A stretch of DNA of 17,210 bases from CAYRUP01 sp964578975 (lineage in GTDB: Bacteria; Pseudomonadota; Gammaproteobacteria; DSM-16500): assembly GCA_964578975.1 (NCBI GenBank), contig CAZOFA010000048.1, forward strand, positions 1 through 17,210. The letters are read 5' to 3'. Below the pieces are notes generated by a model, which was not told the DNA's origin, made no database searches, and saw only the letters and a program-made list of their open reading frames with translations. The position numbers and the translations under genes were made by a program. This document shows, piece after piece, positions 1-6,795 of the stretch (its first letter is position 1; every line of letters starts with the position of its first letter).

Positions 1-3
1 CCT

Positions 4-60
4 GGATTGCTTCGCTTCGCTCGCAATGACGAAGGGGCTTCGCTCGCAATGACGAGGGAG
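4..60. repeat. Two tandem copies of a short repeat of dispersed-repeat type
   Basis: A 19-base unit, GCTTCGCTCGCAATGACGA, occurs exactly at 14-32 and 37-55, a 23-base period. The first copy is preceded by ATTGC (6-10), which can pair with GCAAT (23-27), so it can fold into an imperfect hairpin. The 'GATTGCTTCG...CGCAATGAC' pattern resembles small palindromic intergenic elements that recur in many AT-rich bacterial genomes; that link is from memory. The element may extend beyond the left edge. No coding sequence overlaps it. Confidence 0.6.
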
Positions 61-77
61 GATATAGCTAATTTATC

Positions 78-106
78 TTGACAAATACCTATTTAAAGCA
101 TAGTTT
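78..106 (+). promoter_or_regulatory. Probable sigma-70 promoter of the riboflavin operon
   Basis: A perfect -35 hexamer TTGACA lies at 78-83. The -10 is less clear: CATAGT at 99-104 matches 4 of 6 but leaves a 15-base spacer, while TAGTTT at 101-106 gives a 17-base spacer with a weaker match. Transcription starting around 110-113 would begin just before the riboswitch aptamer, as expected for a riboswitch-controlled leader. Confidence 0.5.
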
Positions 107-117
107 TTCATCCAATT

Positions 118-263
118 ATCTTCAGGGCAGGGTGTAATTCCCTACCGGCGGTAATTTTATCTGAAAAGATAAAAGAGCCCGCGAGCGCTTTTTCAATGCG
201 AAAAAGGTCAGCAGATTTGGTGTAAATCCAAAGCCGACGGTTAAAGTCCGGATGAAAGAAGAT
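118..263 (+). promoter_or_regulatory. FMN riboswitch (RFN element)
   Basis: This is the FMN-sensing aptamer of the ribE leader. Helix P1 is ATCTTC (118-123) with GAAGAT (258-263). Between them lie the conserved RFN blocks in order: AGGGCAGGGTG, CCTACCGGCGGTAA, AGCCCGCGAGCGC, GGTCAGCAGATTTGGTG and the TAAATCCAAAGCCGACGG / AGTCCGGATG blocks. The variable arm is the A/T-rich segment around 155-175. The aptamer ends 82 bases before the ribE start codon, leaving room for an expression platform. FMN binding is expected to lower expression of the operon. Confidence 0.96.
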
Positions 264-269
264 AGATCT

Positions 270-290
270 CTCGTCAAATGCGAGTTTTTT
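270..290 (+). terminator. Weak hairpin plus T6, candidate expression platform
   Basis: CTCGT (270-274) can pair with GCGAG (280-284), including one G-T wobble, followed by six Ts (285-290), seven bases after aptamer helix P1. A competing stem can form between AAATGCG (276-282) and CGTATTT (291-297). The two structures exclude each other, as expected of a switch. The terminator stem is only five pairs. Pairing of CCC (314-316) with the GGGG Shine-Dalgarno (333-336) is another possible, translational mechanism. Confidence 0.3.
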
Positions 291-345
291 CGTATTTGTT
301 CCTTTGATTTATGCCCTGATTATTTAATAACTGGGGTGTAAATTT

Positions 346-954
346 ATGTTTAATGGCATTGTAGAATCCGTTGGCCTTGTTCAAGCAATTACGATTGAAA
401 ATGAGTGTAAGCACTTTACTATCGTTCCGCGTCAACCATTAAATGATTTGCAAATCAACGACAGCATTGCCGTGAATGGTGTGTGTCTGACAATCACCGA
501 CATGGGTGAAAATCAATTGCATCTTACGTTAGTGCCGGAAACATTACGTTTAACTAATCTTAATTTATTAAATTCAAACAGTATCGTTAATTTAGAACGT
601 GCTATCCAATTTAATAGCAGAATGAGTGGCCATTATGTTCAAGGTCATGTGGATGGGATTGGCGAAATCATCTCTTTAGAAAATGAAGGTGAGGCAAAGC
701 TGTGTACCATCCGCGTGCCACGTAAGCTGATGCGTTACATTGTAAATAAAGGATATATCACATTAGATGGCATGAGTATTACTGTGATTTCTGCAAGCAC
801 AGATTGTTTTACGGTGACTTTCATTCCGCATACGCAACACATCACGATTGTAAATTCCTATCATGTCGGCACGTTAATCAATATTGAAGTTGATATTTTA
901 GGAAAATATGTGGAAAAAATAATGGGGGCGAATCAATATGCAAACTGCAATTAA
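346..954 (+). CDS. ribE: Riboflavin synthase, alpha subunit
   Basis: Catalyses dismutation of two 6,7-dimethyl-8-ribityllumazine molecules to riboflavin, the last step of the pathway, in the cytosol. The 202 residues show the two tandem lumazine-binding barrels of the family. The N-terminal barrel begins MFNGIVESVG and carries NGVCLTIT (44-51, with the cysteine usual in the active site). The second barrel carries HYVQGHVDGIGEI (96-108) and LDGMSITVISA (140-150). Length is close to the usual 200-215 residues. The ATG has a GGGGTG Shine-Dalgarno at 333-338 and follows the FMN riboswitch, so FMN feedback is expected. The 3' end overlaps ribBA by 17 bases, suggesting translational coupling. Confidence 0.96.
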   Translation: MFNGIVESVGLVQAITIENECKHFTIVPRQPLNDLQINDSIAVNGVCLTITDMGENQLHLTLVPETLRLTNLNLLNSNSIVNLERAIQFNSRMSGHYVQGHVDGIGEIISLENEGEAKLCTIRVPRKLMRYIVNKGYITLDGMSITVISASTDCFTVTFIPHTQHITIVNSYHVGTLINIEVDILGKYVEKIMGANQYANCN

Positions 955-2155
955 TCGCGTGGAGGATGCGATCACTGAACTTCGACAAGGAAAAATGCTT
1001 ATTTTAGTCGACCATCCTGAACGTGAAAATGAAGGCGATATTATTTTTCCGGCCGAAAAAATCACCCCAGAAATCACTAATTTCATGATTAGGCATTGCA
1101 GCGGCATACTTTGTTTATCCATGACACCGCCGCAAATTAAAAAATTGGGATTATCGTTAATGGTGCCCGCACATGAAAATACGAGTAGTCGCGGTACGCC
1201 GTTTACGATATCGATTGAGGCGCGTCACGGAGTGACAACGGGTGTGTCGGCGGCTGATCGAGCAACCACCATTTTAACTGCGATCGATGATCATGCGACG
1301 CCTCATGATCTGGTAAAACCAGGACACATTTTTCCATTAGAAGCAAAAAAAAATGGCGTGCTAGAACGTGCAGGGCACACAGAAGGTGCGGTGGATATGA
1401 TGCGTTTAGCTGGATTTAAACCGGCGGCCGTATTGTGTGAAGTGATGAATCCAGATGGCACCATGACCTGTGGGGCCGAATTGAAAAAATTTGCCAAGCA
1501 ACATCAACTTAAAATTCTCGCCATCGATGATCTCATCACCTATCGACTCAATCACGAAAATTTAATTCAAGATGAAGTATCGGCTAAATTACCGATTCAA
1601 TCACATGGAAATTTTAATATTTCTATCATCAAAGAAAAAATTACGCAGCATGAACATGTCGTGTTAACTAAAAAACAAAAAAATGCTAAAACGCCCGTGT
1701 TAGTGCGAATTCATTCTTGTTGTGTGACCGGCGATTTATTTGGTTCACAACGTTGTGATTGTCATCAACAATTACATTATTCACTGGAGCGTATTGGTGA
1801 TGAGGGCGGTGTATTAATTTATTTAAATCAAGAAGGACGCGGCATTGGACTTTTTAATAAAATAAAAGCGTATGCGCTGCAAGAACGTCGGGGATTTGAT
1901 ACTGTTGAAGCGAATCATTATTTAGGAATGCCAGCGGATGCGCGCAGTTATTATTTAGCCGCGAATATTTTGCGTAACCGAGGAATTGATCAAGTGCGTT
2001 TGTTGACAAATAATCCGGCGAAAATTACCGGATTAAAAAATCATGGCATTATGAATGTGGTGCGCGAACCGATTCCTGTGTTCAACAATGAATACAATAA
2101 AAAATATTTGCAAACGAAAAAAATTAAATTAAATCACTTTATTCATATGGATTAA
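938..2155 (+). CDS. ribBA: Bifunctional DHBP synthase / GTP cyclohydrolase II
   Basis: A 405-residue fusion of two committed riboflavin enzymes. The RibB part (about 1-205) makes 3,4-dihydroxy-2-butanone 4-phosphate from ribulose 5-phosphate; it has RENEGD (29-34), GHIFPL (129-134), RAGHTEGAVDM (144-154) and CEVMNPDG (167-174). The RibA part (about 207-395) opens the imidazole ring of GTP; it has the zinc cysteines C262, C273 and C275 in HSCCVTGDLFGSQRCDC, the NQEGRGIGL loop (297-305) and RLLTNNPAK (354-362). Both halves keep their hallmark residues, unlike RibBA variants in which the RibA half is degenerate. Small departures are NQEG instead of RQEG and HTEG instead of HTEA. The start overlaps ribE; a GGGGGCG purine run lies about ten bases upstream of the ATG. 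Confidence 0.96.
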   Translation: MQTAINRVEDAITELRQGKMLILVDHPERENEGDIIFPAEKITPEITNFMIRHCSGILCLSMTPPQIKKLGLSLMVPAHENTSSRGTPFTISIEARHGVTTGVSAADRATTILTAIDDHATPHDLVKPGHIFPLEAKKNGVLERAGHTEGAVDMMRLAGFKPAAVLCEVMNPDGTMTCGAELKKFAKQHQLKILAIDDLITYRLNHENLIQDEVSAKLPIQSHGNFNISIIKEKITQHEHVVLTKKQKNAKTPVLVRIHSCCVTGDLFGSQRCDCHQQLHYSLERIGDEGGVLIYLNQEGRGIGLFNKIKAYALQERRGFDTVEANHYLGMPADARSYYLAANILRNRGIDQVRLLTNNPAKITGLKNHGIMNVVREPIPVFNNEYNKKYLQTKKIKLNHFIHMD

Positions 2156-2157
2156 TT

Positions 2158-2622
2158 ATGGCTATGAGCGACGCGCGTTTTGGGATTGTGGTCAGTCAGT
2201 TTAATCAGGAAATTACTGACAAATTATTAGCGGGAGCATTGAATCGTTTATTTGAACTGGGTTTTCAACAGCAACAAATTGACGTGGTGCAAGTTCCGGG
2301 GGCTGTTGAAATTCCGTTAGCGGCGAAATTGTTGGCTGAAACAAAAAAATATCAAGCAATTATTTGCTTAGGTGCGGTGATTCGAGGGGATACGGATCAT
2401 TATGATTATGTGTGCCAACAAGTGAGTCATGGTTGTCAGCAGGTGATGTTAACTTTAAATATTCCCATTATTTTTGGGGTGTTAACGACATTTAATTTAC
2501 AACAAGCAGAAGACAGAGTTGGTGGTATAGAAGGACACAAAGGAATTGAGGCGGCTGATGCAGCCATTGCGATGACACACGTTGTTAAACAAATTCACGG
2601 CTTGTCCGCAACAGAAAAATAG
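2158..2622 (+). CDS. ribH: 6,7-dimethyl-8-ribityllumazine synthase
   Basis: Condenses the pyrimidine intermediate with DHBP, the step before riboflavin synthase. The 154 residues match the usual family length. Visible motifs are SQFNQEIT (13-20), VPGAVEIP (46-53), GAVIRGDTDHYDYV (72-85, with H81 in the position of the catalytic histidine) and FGVLTTFNLQQAEDR (106-120, ending in the phosphate-binding Arg). The usual NKG near the C terminus is HKG here. The start is two bases after the ribBA stop with no clear Shine-Dalgarno, so it probably depends on coupling to ribBA. A second ATG two codons later (2164) is possible. RibH normally forms 60-mers or pentamers and can work together with RibE. 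Confidence 0.95.
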   Translation: MAMSDARFGIVVSQFNQEITDKLLAGALNRLFELGFQQQQIDVVQVPGAVEIPLAAKLLAETKKYQAIICLGAVIRGDTDHYDYVCQQVSHGCQQVMLTLNIPIIFGVLTTFNLQQAEDRVGGIEGHKGIEAADAAIAMTHVVKQIHGLSATEK

Positions 2623-2662
2623 CGCAAGATATACGTTTTTCCAAATGAGGGATGAGAAAAGA

Positions 2663-3571
2663 ATGGATAATTGTTTAAGCAAAGGAATTGCAGTCGTTTT
2701 GTTATTTTGTTGTTTTAGTCTGACGTATGCTGCAACTAAAAATACGGAGACACCCGCCAAGAATACATCAGAGGAAAAAATAAAAAATCCAGTGGATGAG
2801 CGATTAAGCAATGAAGCGAAGGCAAATCCTTACTCTATTGTTTTTTATATGCCAACTTATATTTTACCTTTCTATTATACTGGTTCACCTTACACCTCAA
2901 TTTATTCTGGTAACACGCCCGGTAATGAAAAGATTCAGTCAACGGAAATTAAATACCAACTGAGTTTTAAAGTGCCGGTATGGAAAAATATTTTAAACTC
3001 TTCCACATCACTCGTGGTGGCTTATTCGCAATTGTCTTATTGGCAAGCTTACAATAATCGGGCGTTTTTCCGTGAAACGGATTATGAACCGGAAGTTTTC
3101 TTTGCCAAAGAGCTGAATTATCATATGGGGAAAAAGTGGAAATTAAATTTTATAAATATTGGAGCGGTGCATCAATCCAATGGTCAAGGTGGAACATTAG
3201 AACGCAGCTGGAATCGTGCTTATCTCGCAGCGATTGCGTCGACCGATAATTGGGTGGTGGCGGTGATTCCCTGGATTATTTTTCGCGATAGTACCTACGA
3301 ACGCCAAAATCCCGATATGTATAAATATTTGGGCTATGAAAAATTTATTATTGCTTATAAATATTATAATCAAGTGCTCGCATTTGAAGGAGAAAATATC
3401 ATTGAAAGTGGTGGAAGACGCGCTGGCATGACATTAAGTTATAGTTTTCCTCTCACAAAATATCTCAAGGGATATGCTCAAGTCTTCAGTGGTTACGGAC
3501 AAAGCTTAATTGAATATAATCATCGTACCAATAGTTTTGGATTGGGTATTGCATTAAGTAATTGGCTCTAG
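2663..3571 (+). CDS. pldA: Outer-membrane phospholipase A (OMPLA/PldA family)
   Basis: A calcium-dependent phospholipase of the outer membrane that hydrolyses phospholipids misplaced in the outer leaflet. The active-site segment is HQSNG...SWNR: H170, S172 and N184 have the same spacing as the E. coli His142-Ser144-Asn156 triad. I chose the ATG at 2663 because it yields a clean signal peptide: Lys7, a hydrophobic core at 8-20 and a TYA-A cleavage site after residue 23. The frame is open back to 2582, within ribH, and an ATG at 2645 is less likely. After a Lys/Glu/Asn-rich segment, alternating aromatic/polar strands and a final Trp-Leu fit a 12-strand barrel. The 302 residues are near the usual length. 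It starts 40 bases after ribH, so it may be cotranscribed, though it has no known role in flavin synthesis. Confidence 0.9.
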   Translation: MDNCLSKGIAVVLLFCCFSLTYAATKNTETPAKNTSEEKIKNPVDERLSNEAKANPYSIVFYMPTYILPFYYTGSPYTSIYSGNTPGNEKIQSTEIKYQLSFKVPVWKNILNSSTSLVVAYSQLSYWQAYNNRAFFRETDYEPEVFFAKELNYHMGKKWKLNFINIGAVHQSNGQGGTLERSWNRAYLAAIASTDNWVVAVIPWIIFRDSTYERQNPDMYKYLGYEKFIIAYKYYNQVLAFEGENIIESGGRRAGMTLSYSFPLTKYLKGYAQVFSGYGQSLIEYNHRTNSFGLGIALSNWL

Positions 3572-3603
3572 TGTTGATTCATGTCTGCAGAAAAGCTCAA
3601 CAG

Positions 3604-3840
3604 CCACACGTCGTGCCCCCGCCCCGGGCTTGTTTAATTCTAGCGCGGACGCCCGAAATGGTAAGATTTTTTTAAAGGAAAAAAAAATATATAACAAATA
3701 CGCGTGAAANNNNNNNNNNTTTCAATACATTACTGGGCTCTCGTGTTTATCCAGGCCCACAAAAACCCCAACCCCCCCCCCTCGGCCCCCGCCCCCGCCG
3801 GTGGCCCTCGGGGCGGGGGGACGACGTATAGGGAAAGTTG
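3604..3840. other. Scaffold gap with artefact-like flanks
   Basis: Ten Ns occupy 3710-3719. Around them the sequence loses coding character and holds C or G homopolymers (for example 3767-3780 and 3811-3820). The 21 bases at 3608-3628 recur inverted at 3807-3827 with 19 of 21 matching. TAGGGAAAG at 3829-3837 with its flank resembles the Illumina TruSeq universal adapter (GTCGTGTAGGGAAAGAGTG, from memory), and CGTCGTG at 3609-3615 matches the same adapter. I see no gene here. Part of it, about 3640-3709, may be genuine A/T-rich intergenic sequence. The true distance across the gap is unknown, and the promoter of the next gene is probably lost. Confidence 0.75.
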
Positions 3841-3846
3841 ATTCTC

Positions 3847-4482
3847 ATGGAAAAATATTTAGATCGACATGCGGCTGGAAAAATTCTGGCGAAAGAATTG
3901 CAGCACTATGCTCATCAAGAAAATGCCATCGTGTTGGCGTTGCCACGTGGTGGCGTTCCTGTCGCCTATGAAATTGCGCATGCGCTCTCACTTCCCTTAG
4001 ATGTGTTTATCGTGCGTAAATTAGGTGTTCCCTGGCACAATGAGTTGGCGATGGGTGCAATTGCATCCGGTGGTACAGTTGTGTTTAACGAGGATGTGTT
4101 GCAGGAATGTCACATTGCACCAGCCGCTATAAATCGTGTTATTGAATCTGAAACAAAAGAATTGCAACGTCGTGAACTATCGTATCGAGGCAATCGTTCA
4201 TCACCCGATCTTGAACATAAAACGATTATTTTAGTGGATGATGGCATTGCGACGGGTGCGACGATGCGTGCCGCCATTCAAGCATTACGTTTAAAAAACC
4301 CCGCGAGCATCATTATTGCCGTTCCGGTTGCTGCATTAGATACCTGTGAAAAAATAGCAAAATCAGTTGAACAGTTAATTTGCCCAATACGTCCCCCTGA
4401 CTTTTATGCAGTGGGCGCTTGGTATGAGAACTTCGAACAAACCACTGATGAAGAAGTAGCTACTTTGTTAGCAACTGTATAA
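3847..4482 (+). CDS. COG1926-type phosphoribosyltransferase family protein
   Basis: A type I phosphoribosyltransferase-fold protein of unknown substrate. Counting from the ATG at 3847 it has 211 residues. It shows LALPRGGVPVA near residues 30-40, the VRKLGVPWHNELAMGAIASGG block typical of the COG1926 family, and the PRPP-binding loop ILVDDGIATGATM around residues 129-141. A TTG three codons upstream (3838) is open, but it lies inside adapter-like sequence; the ATG gives MEKYLDRHAAGKILA, which looks like the normal family N terminus. The real ribosome-binding site may be missing for the same reason. It is separated from the chemosensory operon by 85 bases with a possible promoter, so it is probably not part of that system. 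Members of this family are often annotated only by fold. Confidence 0.85.
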   Translation: MEKYLDRHAAGKILAKELQHYAHQENAIVLALPRGGVPVAYEIAHALSLPLDVFIVRKLGVPWHNELAMGAIASGGTVVFNEDVLQECHIAPAAINRVIESETKELQRRELSYRGNRSSPDLEHKTIILVDDGIATGATMRAAIQALRLKNPASIIIAVPVAALDTCEKIAKSVEQLICPIRPPDFYAVGAWYENFEQTTDEEVATLLATV

Positions 4483-4531
4483 TATTAAACCAGCCTAATC
4501 CGATTCCAATCTATAGAGCTCTTATTTACCT

Positions 4532-4537
4532 TATAAT
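4532..4537 (+). promoter_or_regulatory. Possible -10 box of the chemosensory operon
   Basis: A perfect TATAAT sits in the 85-base gap between the phosphoribosyltransferase and the REC-GGDEF-EAL gene, 31 bases before the GTG start. No convincing -35 lies 16-18 bases upstream; the best purely visual candidate, TTCCAA at 4504-4509, is too far away. The A/T-rich context makes a chance match quite possible. If real, it would drive the whole eight-gene operon, since no later intergenic gap exceeds 24 bases. Confidence 0.35.
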
Positions 4538-4567
4538 AAAAAAATAAACCCAGTTGAGGAAACTCCT

Positions 4568-6274
4568 GTGGATATTTTGCTTGCGGACGATTCCAAAACG
4601 AACCTGGCACTGACCACGGCTGCCCTGGAAAAATTAGGTCATTCTGTCATTGCAGTCAATTCAGGTGAAAAAGCCATCAAGGCGTTTGTGCAACAGCGCC
4701 CTGATCTTATTATTCTTGATGTGATGATGGAAGGGATGAGTGGATTTGAGTGCGCAAAACAATTACGCCTCATTGATTCTGAAAATTGGATTCCCATTAT
4801 TTTTCTCAGCGCAAATGTCGACGATCAAAGTATTTCTCAAGGCATCGATGCAGGTGGTGATGATTACCTGACAAAACCATTTAGTGAAATTACATTAGCA
4901 GCAAAAATTAAAGCGATGCAAAGAATTTCAGATATGCGTCAACAATTGTTTGATACGACGCAAAAACTTTATTTGCAATCATCGACAGATTCGTTAACCG
5001 GTGTTTACAATCGTTTTCAATTTGATCGAACGATCAAAGAAGCAACTTCCGCTGCTGATCGCTTTCAATTTACGTTAGCCTTGTTGTTTGTTGATTTGGA
5101 TAATTTCAAAAATGTGAATGATAGTTTTGGTCATCATATTGGAGATTTATTATTGATTGAAGTGGCGAAGCGTTTAAAACTGTGTATCAGAGCAAATGAT
5201 TTTCTTGCGCGTATTGGGGGAGATGAATTTGCAATTGTTATTAATCAAATTGAAAATCATGAGTTAGCCGGCGACATTGCCAAAAAAATTATTGATTCAC
5301 TTTCGATGAGTTATACCCTTGAAAGTCATAGTGTACGCGTGGGCGCAAGCATTGGCGTTGCATATTATCCTCAAGTTGGAACGAATCCTAACAATCTGGT
5401 GCAAAATGCAGATATTGCAATGTATCATGCAAAATCATTAGGACGAAATAATTATCAATATTATTCAGCTGAATTGTATGATCGTTATCGTAAAAAAATC
5501 AGTTTAGAACATGCGTTGAAATTTGCGTTAGAGCGCAAGGAGCTTTCATTAAATTATCAACCGATTTTTGATTTAGCCACCAAAAAAATCATTGGGGTTG
5601 AAGCTTTACTTTGTTGGGAACATCCCACCTTTGGCATTGTATCACCCAATATTTTCATCCCCATTGCAGAAGAAACAGGGTTGATGTCGTCGATTGGTAA
5701 TTGGGTATTTAGCACGGCATGTGCGCAAGCAGAACATTGGAATATCAAGCAAATTAAAAATTTTAAATTTGCAATTAACATATCATCACGTCAATTGTTA
5801 CATGAAGAATTTCTTCCTTTTATTATCAACACAATCAAACGGACGCATTTAGCGCCGGAAAGTATTGTGCTCGAATTAACTGAATCGACCGTCATGTCGT
5901 ATACATCAGGACCTTTTGTTACAACCATTAAAAAATTACATGAACTCGGTCACAGTATTGCAATTGACGATTTTGGTACCGGATATTCTTCTCTCACACG
6001 ATTAAAACATTTGCCTATCAGCACACTTAAGATCGATCAATCTTTTGTACAAGATGTTGTTGATCATCCTGAGGGGGGAATTATTGTTTGTTGTTTAATT
6101 GCATTGGGAAAAAATTTAGGACTCAATGTGGTTGCAGAAGGAGTCGAAACCGAAAAGCAATATGAATTTTTGATAAAAAACAATTGCCCACAAGGACAAG
6201 GATATTTTTTAAGTAAACCATTGAATACTGAACAAATGACTTTATTTTTAGCCAAACTGAAAGAAAAAGCTTAA
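4568..6274 (+). CDS. REC-GGDEF-EAL response regulator (c-di-GMP turnover)
   Basis: A cytosolic response regulator predicted to make and/or degrade cyclic di-GMP. The REC domain (1-120) has D7/D8, phospho-acceptor D51, S81 and K103. The GGDEF domain (about 138-300) has an intact GGDEF at 217-221 and an RxxD inhibitory site (RAND, 208-211) exactly five residues upstream, so cyclase activity with product inhibition is expected. The EAL domain (about 318-560) keeps NIS, ELTES, DDFGTG, KID, AEGVE and GQGY motifs, but the signature is EALLC rather than EALLR: C349 replaces the conserved Arg. The start is GTG with GAGGA at 4556-4560, seven bases away. As first gene of the operon it occupies the role of WspR, the GGDEF output of Pseudomonas Wsp, with an added EAL domain. 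Confidence 0.94.
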   Translation: MDILLADDSKTNLALTTAALEKLGHSVIAVNSGEKAIKAFVQQRPDLIILDVMMEGMSGFECAKQLRLIDSENWIPIIFLSANVDDQSISQGIDAGGDDYLTKPFSEITLAAKIKAMQRISDMRQQLFDTTQKLYLQSSTDSLTGVYNRFQFDRTIKEATSAADRFQFTLALLFVDLDNFKNVNDSFGHHIGDLLLIEVAKRLKLCIRANDFLARIGGDEFAIVINQIENHELAGDIAKKIIDSLSMSYTLESHSVRVGASIGVAYYPQVGTNPNNLVQNADIAMYHAKSLGRNNYQYYSAELYDRYRKKISLEHALKFALERKELSLNYQPIFDLATKKIIGVEALLCWEHPTFGIVSPNIFIPIAEETGLMSSIGNWVFSTACAQAEHWNIKQIKNFKFAINISSRQLLHEEFLPFIINTIKRTHLAPESIVLELTESTVMSYTSGPFVTTIKKLHELGHSIAIDDFGTGYSSLTRLKHLPISTLKIDQSFVQDVVDHPEGGIIVCCLIALGKNLGLNVVAEGVETEKQYEFLIKNNCPQGQGYFLSKPLNTEQMTLFLAKLKEKA

Positions 6275-6295
6275 CCGACTGAAAGGAAGCTTTGT

Positions 6296-6793
6296 ATGGG
6301 CAAAAATATAAAATCGACCTTACAAATATTGCATTTTCAATCACAGGGAGTGCATTTTTGCATAGATTTAAATTATATCAGTAAAGTATTTCCACTGATG
6401 GCAATTGAACCGATTCCAGGTTCTCCTCACTATGTTGCTGGGTTGATGAATTTAGCGGGTCACAGTATTCCTGTCATCGATTTTATCATGTCGATTGGAT
6501 TAAAACGCAATAAACACTATTCCTTAGATACGCCAATTTTATATTGCAAAAATGAAAATCATGAATTAGGCATGATCGTTGATTCTGTGATTGGATTAGA
6601 TTTTATTAATGAAGCCGCAATACAAATGCAAGATCAATTCAACGATACAAACTCACCGTTCATCGGGACGGTTGTGTTAAATAATGATATTACCTTATTC
6701 ATTAACATGGGCGAAATATTAAAAACAAATTTAGTCAGAGTAAATCCTAACTTTTATATTGATAATAATTTAATAAATAAAATGGGAATTTAA
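6296..6793 (+). CDS. cheW: CheW-like coupling protein (first)
   Basis: A scaffold protein expected to link the receptors to CheA in the cytosolic signalling array. The 165 residues are essentially a single CheW domain. The recognisable core is a beta-rich ILHFQSQGVHFCIDL start (around 10-24), PIPGSPHYVAGLMNLAG (around 40-55), the IPVIDF strand and GMIVDSVIGL near residue 95-105. The gene follows REC-GGDEF-EAL by 21 bases, has AAGGA at 6283-6287 eight bases before the ATG, and is followed by cheR after two bases. It corresponds by position next to the TPR-CheR to WspB of the Wsp system. Which of the two CheW proteins contacts which receptor cannot be told from sequence. Confidence 0.9.
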   Translation: MGKNIKSTLQILHFQSQGVHFCIDLNYISKVFPLMAIEPIPGSPHYVAGLMNLAGHSIPVIDFIMSIGLKRNKHYSLDTPILYCKNENHELGMIVDSVIGLDFINEAAIQMQDQFNDTNSPFIGTVVLNNDITLFINMGEILKTNLVRVNPNFYIDNNLINKMGI

Positions 6794-6795
6794 GC

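Noticed and set aside
4..60. A CRISPR array at the left edge
   Set aside because: Only two units with a four-base separation; there is no spacer-sized gap and there are no cas genes.
3572..3600. Terminator after pldA (GTTGA/TCAAC pairing)
   Set aside because: The stem is five pairs with a loop of about 19 bases and no following T run.
3604..3840. Terminal inverted repeats of a mobile element around the gap
   Set aside because: No transposase, no target-site duplication, and homopolymers plus adapter-like sequence give a simpler technical explanation.
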